NCBI GenBank assembly: GCA_036742455.1
Contig: DAINQU010000008.1
Coordinates: 1 to 64,000, forward strand
Direction: 5' to 3'
DNA: 64,000 nt
DNA from: CAIKZZ01 sp036742455
Lineage (GTDB): Bacteria; Pseudomonadota; Gammaproteobacteria; Steroidobacterales; Steroidobacteraceae
The notes under the pieces are model-generated. The model was not told where the DNA came from, did no database searches, and worked only from the letters and a program-made list of their open reading frames with translations. Each line of letters begins with the position of its first letter. Position 1 is the stretch's first letter. Made by a program: the position numbers and the translations under genes. Below are positions 1 through 6,994 of the stretch, piece by piece.

Positions 1-1
1 C

Positions 2-220
2 GACGCCCATCCGATCTTGGCGGGTCATGGTTTTTCAGCGTATCCGGATCTTGCGGCCGGGTTCCCGCTGGCCCAGGCGTGTTACGCGGATCAATTGCCG
101 GACGCGGCGGTGGTGGCTGCGCTTGGGCGGGCCGCGCATCGGGCGGGTGGTGGGGTCGACGCGGCCGCGTTGGAACCGGTCTATTTGAGGGACGAGGTGG
201 CGACGCGCTCAGGGCGCTGA
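2..220 (+). CDS. tsaB: TsaB, C-terminal fragment (tRNA t6A synthesis)
   Basis: Only the last 72 codons are in the window; the reading frame is open to the left edge. The tail has a glycine/aromatic turn (GHGFSAYP) and ends with PVYLRDEVA, which matches the C-terminal PxYLRxxVA of TsaB (YeaZ). TsaB is the non-catalytic ASKHA-fold partner of TsaD and TsaE in making threonylcarbamoyladenosine at tRNA position 37. Identification rests on this short tail, so it is likely rather than certain. The gene ends just before the PhoB-type sites of phoB, with which it appears functionally unrelated. Confidence 0.7.
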   Translation, partial: DAHPILAGHGFSAYPDLAAGFPLAQACYADQLPDAAVVAALGRAAHRAGGGVDAAALEPVYLRDEVATRSGR

Positions 221-292
221 CCGTCATATTTCGGTAAGATGACAGGGAATGTTGCAAACAGTCACAGGAGCGTCATAAACCTTCGGTTTAAT
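221..292 (+). promoter_or_regulatory. Candidate PhoB-dependent promoter of phoBR
   Basis: Two 7-bp half-sites, CAGTCAC at 259 and GCGTCAT at 270, lie 11 bp apart and resemble the Pho box repeat CTGTCAT. Exactly 10 bp after the second one is TTTAAT (287-292), a -10-like hexamer at the spacing known for PhoB-activated promoters. A second, weaker pair (CCGTCAT at 221, CGGTAAG at 232) lies upstream in a different phase. A separate TATAAC at 333 is too close to the start codon for this arrangement. Autoregulation of phoBR by PhoB is inferred. Confidence 0.55.
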
Positions 293-350
293 GCCTGCGG
301 TCGTCGGATCCGTTACCGATGATCTCATTCACTATAACTGGGTGTGACGA

Positions 351-1046
351 ATGTCAGCACGTCGAATCCTGATCGTAGAAGACGAGAAGCCTATCCGCGA
401 CATGATCGCGTTTGGGTTGCGTCGGGCCGGGTTCGAAGTCATGGAAGCCGACGATACGCGTTCGGCCCGGACCTCGATTGCGGATTCCCGGCCGGACCTG
501 ATTCTGGTCGACTGGATGTTGCCGGATGCGAGTGGGTTGGAACTTACGCGTGCGCTCAAGAAAGACAAGGATACTCGCGAGGTGCCGGTCATCATGCTCA
601 CGGCGCGCGCCGAGGAGCAGGACAAGGTCGCCGGCCTCGAAGGCGGCGCGGATGACTACGTCACCAAGCCGTTCTCGCCGCGGGAGTTACTCGCCCGTAT
701 CAATGCCGTTTTGCGGCGTTCGTCGCCGGCGTCGACGGAAGAAATCATTGACGTCGGCCAACTGCGATTGGACGCCGCCGGTCACCGCGTCTTGTGTGGC
801 GAGGCGACGGTGGTCTTGGGGCCGACCGAATACCGCTTGCTGGCCTTTTTTATCACCCACGCCGAACGGGTCTACTCGCGCTCGCAATTGCTCGACCGCG
901 TCTGGGGCGGCAACGTGTATGTCGAAGAACGCACCGTCGACGTCCATATACGGCGCCTGCGCAAGGCGTTGGAGACGTTCGGTTGTGACGGGTACGTGCA
1001 GACTGTTCGTGGAGCCGGTTACCGTTTCTCGACCCGCGCGCTGTAA
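351..1046 (+). CDS. phoB: Phosphate regulon response regulator PhoB
   Basis: The 231-residue product has an N-terminal receiver domain (acidic pocket E10-D11, phosphoacceptor D54 in VDWMLPD, T84, K105) and a C-terminal OmpR/PhoB winged helix (about 130-228) with the RTVDVHIRRLRKAL recognition-helix segment. Phosphorylated by PhoR when phosphate is low, PhoB binds Pho boxes and activates transcription. Its partner phoR follows after 12 bp, and Pho-box-like sites lie upstream of it and of several neighbours. The ATG at 351 fits the family N-terminus, although the ribosome-binding site is weak. Length is normal for PhoB. Confidence 0.96.
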   Translation: MSARRILIVEDEKPIRDMIAFGLRRAGFEVMEADDTRSARTSIADSRPDLILVDWMLPDASGLELTRALKKDKDTREVPVIMLTARAEEQDKVAGLEGGADDYVTKPFSPRELLARINAVLRRSSPASTEEIIDVGQLRLDAAGHRVLCGEATVVLGPTEYRLLAFFITHAERVYSRSQLLDRVWGGNVYVEERTVDVHIRRLRKALETFGCDGYVQTVRGAGYRFSTRAL

Positions 1047-1058
1047 GTTCAGGTTCGG

Positions 1059-2360
1059 TTGCCCGTGATTTCTGCCGTTTGGACCTTCGCGATGCCTCGC
1101 CTGCTGACGGTCCTCGGCATCGCGGCCGTGTTGGGCCTGATCATTGGGCACGTGTTCATAGCGGTCACCGTGGCGCTCTCCGGTGCCTTGGCGCTCAATT
1201 ACTATCGGCTCTTTTTGCTGGAGCGGTGGCTCAAGCACCGCCGCGAGATGGACCCGCCCAACCTCTCGGGGCCGTGGGGCGACGTCATTGCGCTGGTCGT
1301 GCGCATCTATCGCCGCAAGAAATTTCACAAGAAGCGTCTGATCGAAGTGGTGCGCGAGTTTCGCGGCCTCACCTCCGCATTGCCGGACGGCATCGTGGTG
1401 CTGGGACGCGAGCGGGACATTCAATGGTTCAACCCGCGAGCGGCGCATTTGCTCGGGCTGCGCCGCAAGATCGATTATGGCCACCGTATCGACAACCTGA
1501 TTCGCCACCCGGAATTCCGCACCTATCTCGATCGGGGTGACTTCGCGACGCCGGTCGTCGTGCGTCAGGCCGGCACAACCGATGTGCATTTATCGTTGCA
1601 GATGGTCGACTACGGCGACGGGCAGAAGCTCTTAGTCGCTCGCGACGTCAGTCGCGAGATACGTATTGAAGCAATGCGCAAGGATTTCGTGGCAAACGCC
1701 TCCCACGAGTTGCGCTCGCCGTTGACCGTCATTTCCGGTTACGTAGACACGCTCGTGGATGACCCGCTCGTCGATGCGGAAATTCGCTCCGTTCTCGAGG
1801 AGATGCGACGCCAGTCGGCTCGCATGCAGGCCGTTGTGGAAGATCTGATTGAACTCTCGCGGATGGAGGCGGGCGCGACCGAGGCGCCGTACGCCTTCAT
1901 CGACGTGGTCGGCATGCTCAGCTTGATGAAGCGAGACGTGCTCGCGCGCCCTGATTTGTCGAGCACCTTCGATCTCGTGGTCGACGCCGATCAAGGCATT
2001 TTGGGTGCCGAGTCCGAATTGCACTCGATCTTCGCCAACTTGATCGGCAACGCGCTCAAGTACACACCGGCCGGGGGTACCGTCACGGCGCGCTGGTGGA
2101 CGGACGACAAGGGTGGGCATTTTTCGGTGACCGACACGGGTGTGGGTATCGCAGCCGAGCACCTGCCTCGATTGACCGAGCGGTTCTATCGGGTGGATCC
2201 GGGTCGCGCGCGCACCTCGGGCGGCTCAGGACTGGGTCTTGCCATTGTGAAACATGCCCTGCAACGGCTCGGCGCCACCCTGGACGTGCAGAGTGTGGAG
2301 GGCAGTGGTAGTGTCTTCACCTGCCATTTTCCGGAAGAGCGACTGGCCCACCAGCCCTGA
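1059..2360 (+). CDS. phoR: Phosphate regulon sensor histidine kinase PhoR
   Basis: The product has 433 residues. A hydrophobic N-terminal hairpin (about residues 10-47) is the membrane anchor; there is no sizeable periplasmic domain, as in PhoR, which senses phosphate through Pst and PhoU. A PAS-like region (about 100-195) precedes the dimerisation/phosphotransfer helix with the H-box histidine H216 (ASHELRSPLT), the N-box NLIGNALKYT and the glycine boxes DTGVGI and GGSGLGLAIV. It lies 12 bp downstream of phoB, so the two are co-transcribed. The TTG at 1059 is taken because AGG sits 5 bp upstream; GTG at 1065 or ATG at 1092 are alternatives. Confidence 0.95.
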   Translation: MPVISAVWTFAMPRLLTVLGIAAVLGLIIGHVFIAVTVALSGALALNYYRLFLLERWLKHRREMDPPNLSGPWGDVIALVVRIYRRKKFHKKRLIEVVREFRGLTSALPDGIVVLGRERDIQWFNPRAAHLLGLRRKIDYGHRIDNLIRHPEFRTYLDRGDFATPVVVRQAGTTDVHLSLQMVDYGDGQKLLVARDVSREIRIEAMRKDFVANASHELRSPLTVISGYVDTLVDDPLVDAEIRSVLEEMRRQSARMQAVVEDLIELSRMEAGATEAPYAFIDVVGMLSLMKRDVLARPDLSSTFDLVVDADQGILGAESELHSIFANLIGNALKYTPAGGTVTARWWTDDKGGHFSVTDTGVGIAAEHLPRLTERFYRVDPGRARTSGGSGLGLAIVKHALQRLGATLDVQSVEGSGSVFTCHFPEERLAHQP

Positions 2361-2365
2361 ATGGG

Positions 2366-2421
2366 CTGTCATATTTTCGTCTTTTAAAAGTCATATTCGC
2401 GTCAACGGCCCACGGCAGCAT
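2366..2421 (+). promoter_or_regulatory. Strong four-unit Pho box upstream of plcP
   Basis: Immediately after the phoR stop codon are four 7-bp units at exact 11-bp spacing: CTGTCAT (2366), TCGTCTT (2377), AAGTCAT (2388) and GCGTCAA (2399), with A/T-rich 4-bp spacers between them. The first unit is a perfect Pho half-site. A poor -10-like hexamer, CAGCAT, starts 10 bp after the last unit. This is the clearest PhoB site in the window and should make the metallophosphoesterase and glycosyltransferase genes inducible by phosphate starvation independently of phoBR. Confidence 0.75.
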
Positions 2422-2451
2422 AGGTCATCCGGGCTGCCAGACGAGGATTAC

Positions 2452-3279
2452 ATGGCGCGCGCAACTGCTCCGATGGGTCGTGTCCGAACGGTTTTTATCT
2501 CCGACGTGCATCTGGGATTTCGGGGCTGCCAAGCCGGCCTGTTGCTTGATTTCCTACGTCGGATGGATGCCGACCAGTTGGTCCTCGTCGGCGATATCGT
2601 GGATCTTTGGAGCTTGCGGCGCAGTTTCTTCTGGCCGAGCCTCCACCAGGAGGTTCTGCGGGAAATCCTCCGGATTGCTCGGAGCGGTACCCGTGTCATC
2701 TACGTGCCCGGTAACCACGACGAGGGATTCCGCGAACTCTGCGGCGGTCGCCTCGAGGGCATCGAGATTCGGCGCGATTTCGTCCATGAGACGGCCAATG
2801 GCGAACGCTACTTGGTGGTGCACGGCGATGAGTTCGACGGCGCGGTGAAGTTCGCCGGTTGGCTCAAATGGATCGGCGAGCACCTCTACGATTTCATCTT
2901 GTGGATGAGTCGCACCGTGCAGGACGTTCGGCATCGCTTTGGTTACGGCTATTGGTCGTTGTCAAACTGGATCAAGGATCAGGTCCCCGACGCGCGCCGG
3001 TACATCAGCCGCTTTGAGCACGCGGCTGCGACGGCTGCCATCCGTCACGGACTCGACGGCGTGATTTGCGGCCACATCCATCACCCGGGGATACGCGAAG
3101 TGGACGGCGTCCGCTACTGCAATGACGGGGACTGGGTCGAGAACTGCTCGATGCTGTACGAGGATCAGGCCGGTCGCTTGCACGTCGCGTTCCATCACGC
3201 GGCGGCCGTCGAGCCGTCGTTAACGGTCGTTCCGCGGCTCGAGCAGTCCGTGTCGACCTCCATGGACGAGGCAGCCTAA
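2452..3279 (+). CDS. plcP: PlcP-type metallophosphoesterase (phospholipase C for lipid remodelling)
   Basis: The 275-residue calcineurin-like phosphoesterase carries all metal motifs: D18 and H20 (SDVHLG), D48 (GDIVDLW), N88-H89 (PGNHDE), the histidine of VVHGDEFD and GHIHH near the C-terminus. Automatic annotation would call it UDP-2,3-diacylglucosamine hydrolase (LpxH-like). The long region around YWSLSNWIKDQV, the linked glycosyltransferase and the four-unit Pho box instead match PlcP, which removes phospholipid head groups to give diacylglycerol under phosphate starvation (known in Sinorhizobium and marine bacteria). ATG 2452 is chosen because GAGGA lies 4 bp before it; the frame is open farther upstream but overlaps phoR and the Pho box. 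Substrate is inferred. Confidence 0.75.
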   Translation: MARATAPMGRVRTVFISDVHLGFRGCQAGLLLDFLRRMDADQLVLVGDIVDLWSLRRSFFWPSLHQEVLREILRIARSGTRVIYVPGNHDEGFRELCGGRLEGIEIRRDFVHETANGERYLVVHGDEFDGAVKFAGWLKWIGEHLYDFILWMSRTVQDVRHRFGYGYWSLSNWIKDQVPDARRYISRFEHAAATAAIRHGLDGVICGHIHHPGIREVDGVRYCNDGDWVENCSMLYEDQAGRLHVAFHHAAAVEPSLTVVPRLEQSVSTSMDEAA

Positions 3280-3284
3280 GGTTC

Positions 3285-4352
3285 ATGCGCATCGCGATCG
3301 TCACCGATGCCTGGCGCCCCCAGACCAACGGGGTCGTCACGACACTGCAGCGCACCGCCGCGGAGTTGTCGGCGTTGGGGCACGAAGTCGGTTTGGTCAC
3401 GCCGGAGGGCCGTTACACCGTGCCGTGTCCGACGTACCCCGAGATTCGTCTCGCCCTGTTTGCACGCTTTTCGGTGACGCGCTGGTTGGACGAATTCGCG
3501 CCCGACGCACTGCACATTGCCACGGAAGGGCCATTGGGTGTGGCGTCTCGGGCCTATGCGACCGCGCGGGGCCGTGCCTTTACGACGTCGTACCACACGC
3601 AATTTCCGCAGTACATCAGCGCTCGGCTACCGATCCCGGAATCGGTGGTGTACGCCTACCTGCGGTGTTTTCATTCTCGCGCCACGCGTGTGATGGTCGG
3701 CACCGAGGAAATGCGGCGGGATCTCCGTCGGCACGGATTCCGGCGTGTGGTCCCATGGACGCGCGGCGTTGATACCCGCGTGTTTGTGCCCCGGCCAGAT
3801 CTGAAAACGCCGGGGGCGACGCCGACCTTGGTGTACGTCGGCCGCGTTGCGGTCGAAAAAAGCGTCGAAGATTTTTGCCGCCTCGATCTGCCGTCTCGCA
3901 AAGTCGTGGTCGGCGGTGGTCCGCAGTTGACGGATCTGCGCCGTCGCTATCCCGATGTGGAGTTCCGCGGTTACCTGTACGGGACTGAGCTTGCAGCCGC
4001 CTACGCCTCGGCGGATTGTTTTGTGTTTCCGAGTCGAACCGACACGTTTGGCCTCGTCCTCCTCGAAGCGATGTCCTGCGGTGTGCCGGTGGCCGCCTAT
4101 CCGGTGACGGGGCCGATCGACGTGGTGCGCGACGGCGTCACGGGCTGCCTGCGGACGAATTTGCGCGAGGCGGTCGAAGGGGCGCTCGCCTTGGATCCTC
4201 GGGCCTGCCGCGCGCAGGCCGAGGAGTACGGCTGGGACAAGGCCACTCGGCAATTCGAATCCAATTTGGTGGAATTTCGGACCGTACCGGCCCGCCGCGC
4301 GGCCCGTCGTGCGCATGCCTCGAAAGCCGGTGCGCGGATCCAGCGGACGTAA
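3285..4352 (+). CDS. agt: GT4-family glycosyltransferase, likely glycolipid synthase paired with PlcP
   Basis: This 355-residue GT-B fold enzyme has the N-terminal MRIAIVTDAWRPQTNGVV acceptor-domain signature and the C-terminal donor-site motif FGLVLLEAMSCGVPVAA of glycosyltransferase family 4, with the EX7E-type acidic region at SRTDTFGLVLLE. It starts 5 bp after plcP and so shares its Pho-box promoter. Known homologues next to plcP (Agt) transfer glucose or glucuronate to diacylglycerol, making phosphorus-free membrane glycolipids; related enzymes (SqdX, MgtA) use other sugars. The sugar donor cannot be read from the sequence. The last 25 residues are Arg/Ala-rich and basic, which could help membrane association. 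Confidence 0.75.
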   Translation: MRIAIVTDAWRPQTNGVVTTLQRTAAELSALGHEVGLVTPEGRYTVPCPTYPEIRLALFARFSVTRWLDEFAPDALHIATEGPLGVASRAYATARGRAFTTSYHTQFPQYISARLPIPESVVYAYLRCFHSRATRVMVGTEEMRRDLRRHGFRRVVPWTRGVDTRVFVPRPDLKTPGATPTLVYVGRVAVEKSVEDFCRLDLPSRKVVVGGGPQLTDLRRRYPDVEFRGYLYGTELAAAYASADCFVFPSRTDTFGLVLLEAMSCGVPVAAYPVTGPIDVVRDGVTGCLRTNLREAVEGALALDPRACRAQAEEYGWDKATRQFESNLVEFRTVPARRAARRAHASKAGARIQRT

Positions 4353-4391
4353 TCAATCGAATTAATTATTTGAAAGATAAGGAATAAAACG

Positions 4392-4447
4392 AATTGTTAC
4401 AGAAGCGGCCTCATTGAAAGATCTCTGTAACAATTGGGTTTCATACT
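4392..4447 (+). promoter_or_regulatory. Inverted repeat and candidate Pho box upstream of pstS
   Basis: In an A/T-rich island unlike the surrounding DNA, a perfect 12-bp inverted repeat (AATTGTTACAGA at 4392-4403, TCTGTAACAATT at 4424-4435) flanks a 20-bp centre. The right arm contains CTGTAAC, a 6-of-7 match to the Pho half-site, with TTGAAAG 11 bp before it and CATACT (4442) exactly 10 bp after it as a possible -10. The left arm gives the same half-site on the other strand. The arrangement may bind PhoB in both directions or another dimeric regulator. Confidence 0.45.
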
Positions 4448-4511
4448 GCGCAGCTACCGGGCCGGCGCCGACGCGACCGGATTCCAACCCGTCATTTTTC
4501 TGGAGAATACT

Positions 4512-5561
4512 GTGCTCAAGCGCTCTCTGACTCTGCTCGCCGTGGCCGGCTTGTCTGCGGCCAGCCTTGCCCATGCCGACGCCGGTCGCGACTACGTCGC
4601 CCTCGTCGGTTCGTCCACGGTGTTTCCGTTCGCGTCCGCGGTGGCCGAGCACTTTGGCAAGTCGAACACCAAGTTCAAGACCCCGAAGGTCGAGAGCACG
4701 GGCACGGGCGGCGGCATTAAGCTCTTCTGCGGCGGCATCGGCGTCCAGTACCCGGATATCGCCAACGCGTCGCGCCGAATCAAGGCCTCCGAGCTCGAGA
4801 CCTGTGCGGCCAACGGCGTGAAGGATGTCGTTGAAGTCAAAATCGGTTACGACGGCATCACGATTGCGACGAAGAAGGGCGCCCCGGCGTTCAAGCTGAG
4901 CCGTAAGGACCTGTATCTGGCCCTGGCGAAGCAGGTTCCGGACCCGAAGGACCCGAACACGCTGGTCGCGAACCCGTACAAGAACTGGAAGCAGGTCAAT
5001 GCGGCGCTGCCGGACTTGCCGATCCAGATGTTTGGCCCGGCGCCGAACCACGGCACCCGTGACGCCTTTGCGGAGCTGGTCATGACGACCGGTTGCGAGA
5101 CCTTCCCCTGGCTGAAGTCGTTGAAGGACGTCGACGAGAAGCGCTTCGCCAAGGTCTGCACGCAGATTCGCGAGGACGGTGTCTGGACCGACGTCTCGGA
5201 AGACTACGCCTTGGTGCTCGGTAAGCTGCAGGCCAACCCGCATGCGGTCGCCGTGTTCACCTTCTCCTACTTGGACCAGAACGGCGACAAGATTTCGGCC
5301 GCGACGGTCGAGGGGAAGGCGCCGACCTTTGAATCGATCGCCGATGGCAGCTACCCGATCTCGCGTCCGCTCTTCATCTACGTGAAGAAGGCGCACGTGG
5401 GTGTCATCCCGGGCATCAAGGAATTCGTCAGCGAGTTCCTGAGCGACAAGGCGATGGGCGCGGACGGTTACCTCGCGGAGCGCGGCCTCATCACGATGAA
5501 GGCATCGGAGCTCGCGAAGGCTCGTAAGGACGCGAACGACCTGCGCGCCGTCAAGCTCTGA
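4512..5561 (+). CDS. pstS: Phosphate ABC transporter, periplasmic binding protein PstS
   Basis: The 349-residue product starts with a signal peptide (basic start, hydrophobic core, SLAHA cleavage near residue 22). The mature protein has the phosphate-binding loop region VGSSTVFPFASAVAEHF and the segment GIGVQYPDIANASRRI typical of the PstS/SphX-like family. It captures phosphate in the periplasm and hands it to PstC-PstA. GTG 4512 is chosen because it begins the signal peptide and has TGGAGA 6 bp upstream. The gene is separated from the rest of its transporter by phoU, dsbB and dapE and is followed by a strong terminator, so it is probably transcribed alone and highly. Confidence 0.92.
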   Translation: MLKRSLTLLAVAGLSAASLAHADAGRDYVALVGSSTVFPFASAVAEHFGKSNTKFKTPKVESTGTGGGIKLFCGGIGVQYPDIANASRRIKASELETCAANGVKDVVEVKIGYDGITIATKKGAPAFKLSRKDLYLALAKQVPDPKDPNTLVANPYKNWKQVNAALPDLPIQMFGPAPNHGTRDAFAELVMTTGCETFPWLKSLKDVDEKRFAKVCTQIREDGVWTDVSEDYALVLGKLQANPHAVAVFTFSYLDQNGDKISAATVEGKAPTFESIADGSYPISRPLFIYVKKAHVGVIPGIKEFVSEFLSDKAMGADGYLAERGLITMKASELAKARKDANDLRAVKL

Positions 5562-5589
5562 TCGAATCGGCCTCCGTTGTGAGGACCAC

Positions 5590-5626
5590 CCGGGGAAGTT
5601 GCTCGCAACTTCCCCGGCTTCGTTTT
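5590..5626 (+). terminator. Rho-independent terminator after pstS
   Basis: A perfect 13-bp stem (5590-5602 with 5605-5617, sequence CCGGGGAAGTTGC and its complement) with a very tight loop is followed by CTTCGTTTT. It lies 28 bp after the pstS stop codon, isolating pstS from phoU. Confidence 0.8.
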
Positions 5627-5703
5627 CGGCGCTCCTCCGCCGCATGGGGAGTCTGTGATGGATGCACGGACACTGCGGCCGCTGGGCGCGTAGATTTCTC
5701 GCA

Positions 5704-5732
5704 TTGATCCCCTTGGCGGACGGGGTTATAAC
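5704..5732 (+). promoter_or_regulatory. Sigma-70-type promoter of phoU
   Basis: TTGATC (5704) and TATAAC (5727) are separated by exactly 17 bp, a good housekeeping promoter. A single Pho half-site CTGTCAA (5733) directly follows, without a recognisable second unit. phoU therefore seems to have its own promoter, not a share of a pst operon transcript. Confidence 0.55.
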
Positions 5733-5755
5733 CTGTCAAAGCTTGGAGAATAGTG

Positions 5756-6484
5756 ATGGACGCGAATACCCTCGGCCCGCATATTTCACGCCGCTTCAAC
5801 GAGGACCTCGAGAAGCTCCGCTCTCACGTGCTGCAGATGGGTGGCCTCGTTGAGAAACAGATGTCGGATGCGGTAGTGGCCTTGGTTGAAGGCAACGGCG
5901 CCCTCGCTGACGAAGTGACCCACAACGATCACAAAGTGAACGCTCTTGAGGTCGCGATCGATGAGGAGTGCAGTCGAATTCTGGCGACCCGTGCGCCCGC
6001 GGCGTCGGACTTGCGACTCATTGTCGCCATCATCAAGACGATCACGGATTTGGAGCGCATCGGCGACGAGGCCGAGAAGGTCGGTTTTATCGCGACCCGA
6101 CTGGCGCTCATGGAGCGTCCGACGGATCGCTATCGGGAGCTGAAGAATCTTGGCCGCCTTGTGCATCAGATGTTGCATGCGGCCCTTGACGCCTTCGCCC
6201 GCTTGGATGCGGAAGCGGCGCTATCGATCGTCAGTGACGATCGCGTGATCGATGACGAATACGAAGCGATTCAACGCCAAGTGATTACGTTCATGATGGA
6301 AGACCCGCGAACCATTTCGCGCTCGCTGGAAGTGTTGTGGGTGTCGCGCGCGCTCGAGCGCATTGGCGATCACGCGAAGAATATCTGTGAATACGTGGTC
6401 TACATGGTGCACGGCAAGGATATTCGCCACACCTCGATCGACGACGCTAATCGGCGTATTCACGGACTCGAGGGCACACGATGA
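5756..6484 (+). CDS. phoU: Phosphate signalling protein PhoU
   Basis: The 242-residue, all-helical protein contains two PhoU three-helix repeats. The metal-binding motifs are ERIGDEAEKV in the first repeat and ERIGDHAKNICEYVVYM in the second. PhoU links the Pst transporter to PhoR, keeping PhoR in its phosphatase state when phosphate is plentiful. TTGGAGAA sits 6 bp before ATG 5756; a GTG directly upstream (5753) is less likely. The stop codon overlaps the dsbB start by 4 bp, so the two are translationally coupled although functionally unrelated. Confidence 0.95.
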   Translation: MDANTLGPHISRRFNEDLEKLRSHVLQMGGLVEKQMSDAVVALVEGNGALADEVTHNDHKVNALEVAIDEECSRILATRAPAASDLRLIVAIIKTITDLERIGDEAEKVGFIATRLALMERPTDRYRELKNLGRLVHQMLHAALDAFARLDAEAALSIVSDDRVIDDEYEAIQRQVITFMMEDPRTISRSLEVLWVSRALERIGDHAKNICEYVVYMVHGKDIRHTSIDDANRRIHGLEGTR

Positions 6485-6987
6485 TCGTCACCCGCCGGAT
6501 CGCGAACACGGTGGGCGTAGTGGCCGTGGCGGGGCTCATGGCGGGTGCGTTCGTGTTCCAGTACTACGTGAAACTGAATCCCTGCAACATGTGCATGTTG
6601 CAGCGGGGTGCGACGCTACTGTTGGGCGCCGCGTTTTTGCTGGCCGCCCTGCACGATGCGGGGCGGCTGATGGCGCGTGTGTACGGGGGGCTGATCCTGA
6701 TCGCCGCGGCCGTCTTGGTGTCGTTGTCGGCGCGCCATGTCTGGATGCAAATGCAACCGCTGGGCAGTCTGGCCTCGTGCGGCGCGGATTTTTGGACGAT
6801 GGTCGATATGCTGCCGCTGACCGAGGTGGTGAGCCGCATCGTCAACGGGGGCGGCGACTGTCAGGAGATTGGCTGGTCCCTGTTCGGCATCTCCATCCCC
6901 GGTTGGCTCGCGATGGCCGGCGTCGCACTCGGCGTCGGCGGATTGTGGGCAAACGTTACGCTGCCGCGCAGCGGTGGGCGCGCCTGA
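6481..6987 (+). CDS. dsbB: Disulfide bond formation protein DsbB
   Basis: The 168-residue inner-membrane protein has four hydrophobic segments (about 9-29, 43-58, 67-84, 142-160). The redox cysteines are C35-C38 (CNMC) in the first periplasmic loop and C100 with C127 in the second. The segment GDCQEIGWSLFGISIPGW matches the GDC-W-IP-W pattern of the DsbB second loop. DsbB reoxidises DsbA and passes electrons to quinone. The first pair is CNMC where the E. coli protein has CVLC. It is coupled to phoU and faces dapE with 7 bp between stop codons. Confidence 0.92.
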   Translation: MIVTRRIANTVGVVAVAGLMAGAFVFQYYVKLNPCNMCMLQRGATLLLGAAFLLAALHDAGRLMARVYGGLILIAAAVLVSLSARHVWMQMQPLGSLASCGADFWTMVDMLPLTEVVSRIVNGGGDCQEIGWSLFGISIPGWLAMAGVALGVGGLWANVTLPRSGGRA

Positions 6988-6994
6988 AACGGCC

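Noticed and set aside
333..338. TATAAC as the main phoB -10 element
   Set aside because: It is only 12 bp before the start codon and lacks a -35; TTTAAT at 287 fits the Pho box geometry better.
2452..3279. LpxH (lipid A UDP-2,3-diacylglucosamine hydrolase) as the function of the metallophosphoesterase
   Set aside because: The Pho box, the glycosyltransferase partner and the distinctive C-terminal half favour PlcP; LpxH cannot be fully excluded without a tree.
4392..4435. The inverted repeat as an attachment site or insertion-sequence end
   Set aside because: No transposase, integrase, tRNA or second copy was seen nearby; position before pstS fits regulation.
4362..5645. A 427-codon minus-strand open frame opposite pstS
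   Set aside because: Arg-rich composition with no family features; it mirrors pstS codons and crosses the pstS promoter and terminator.
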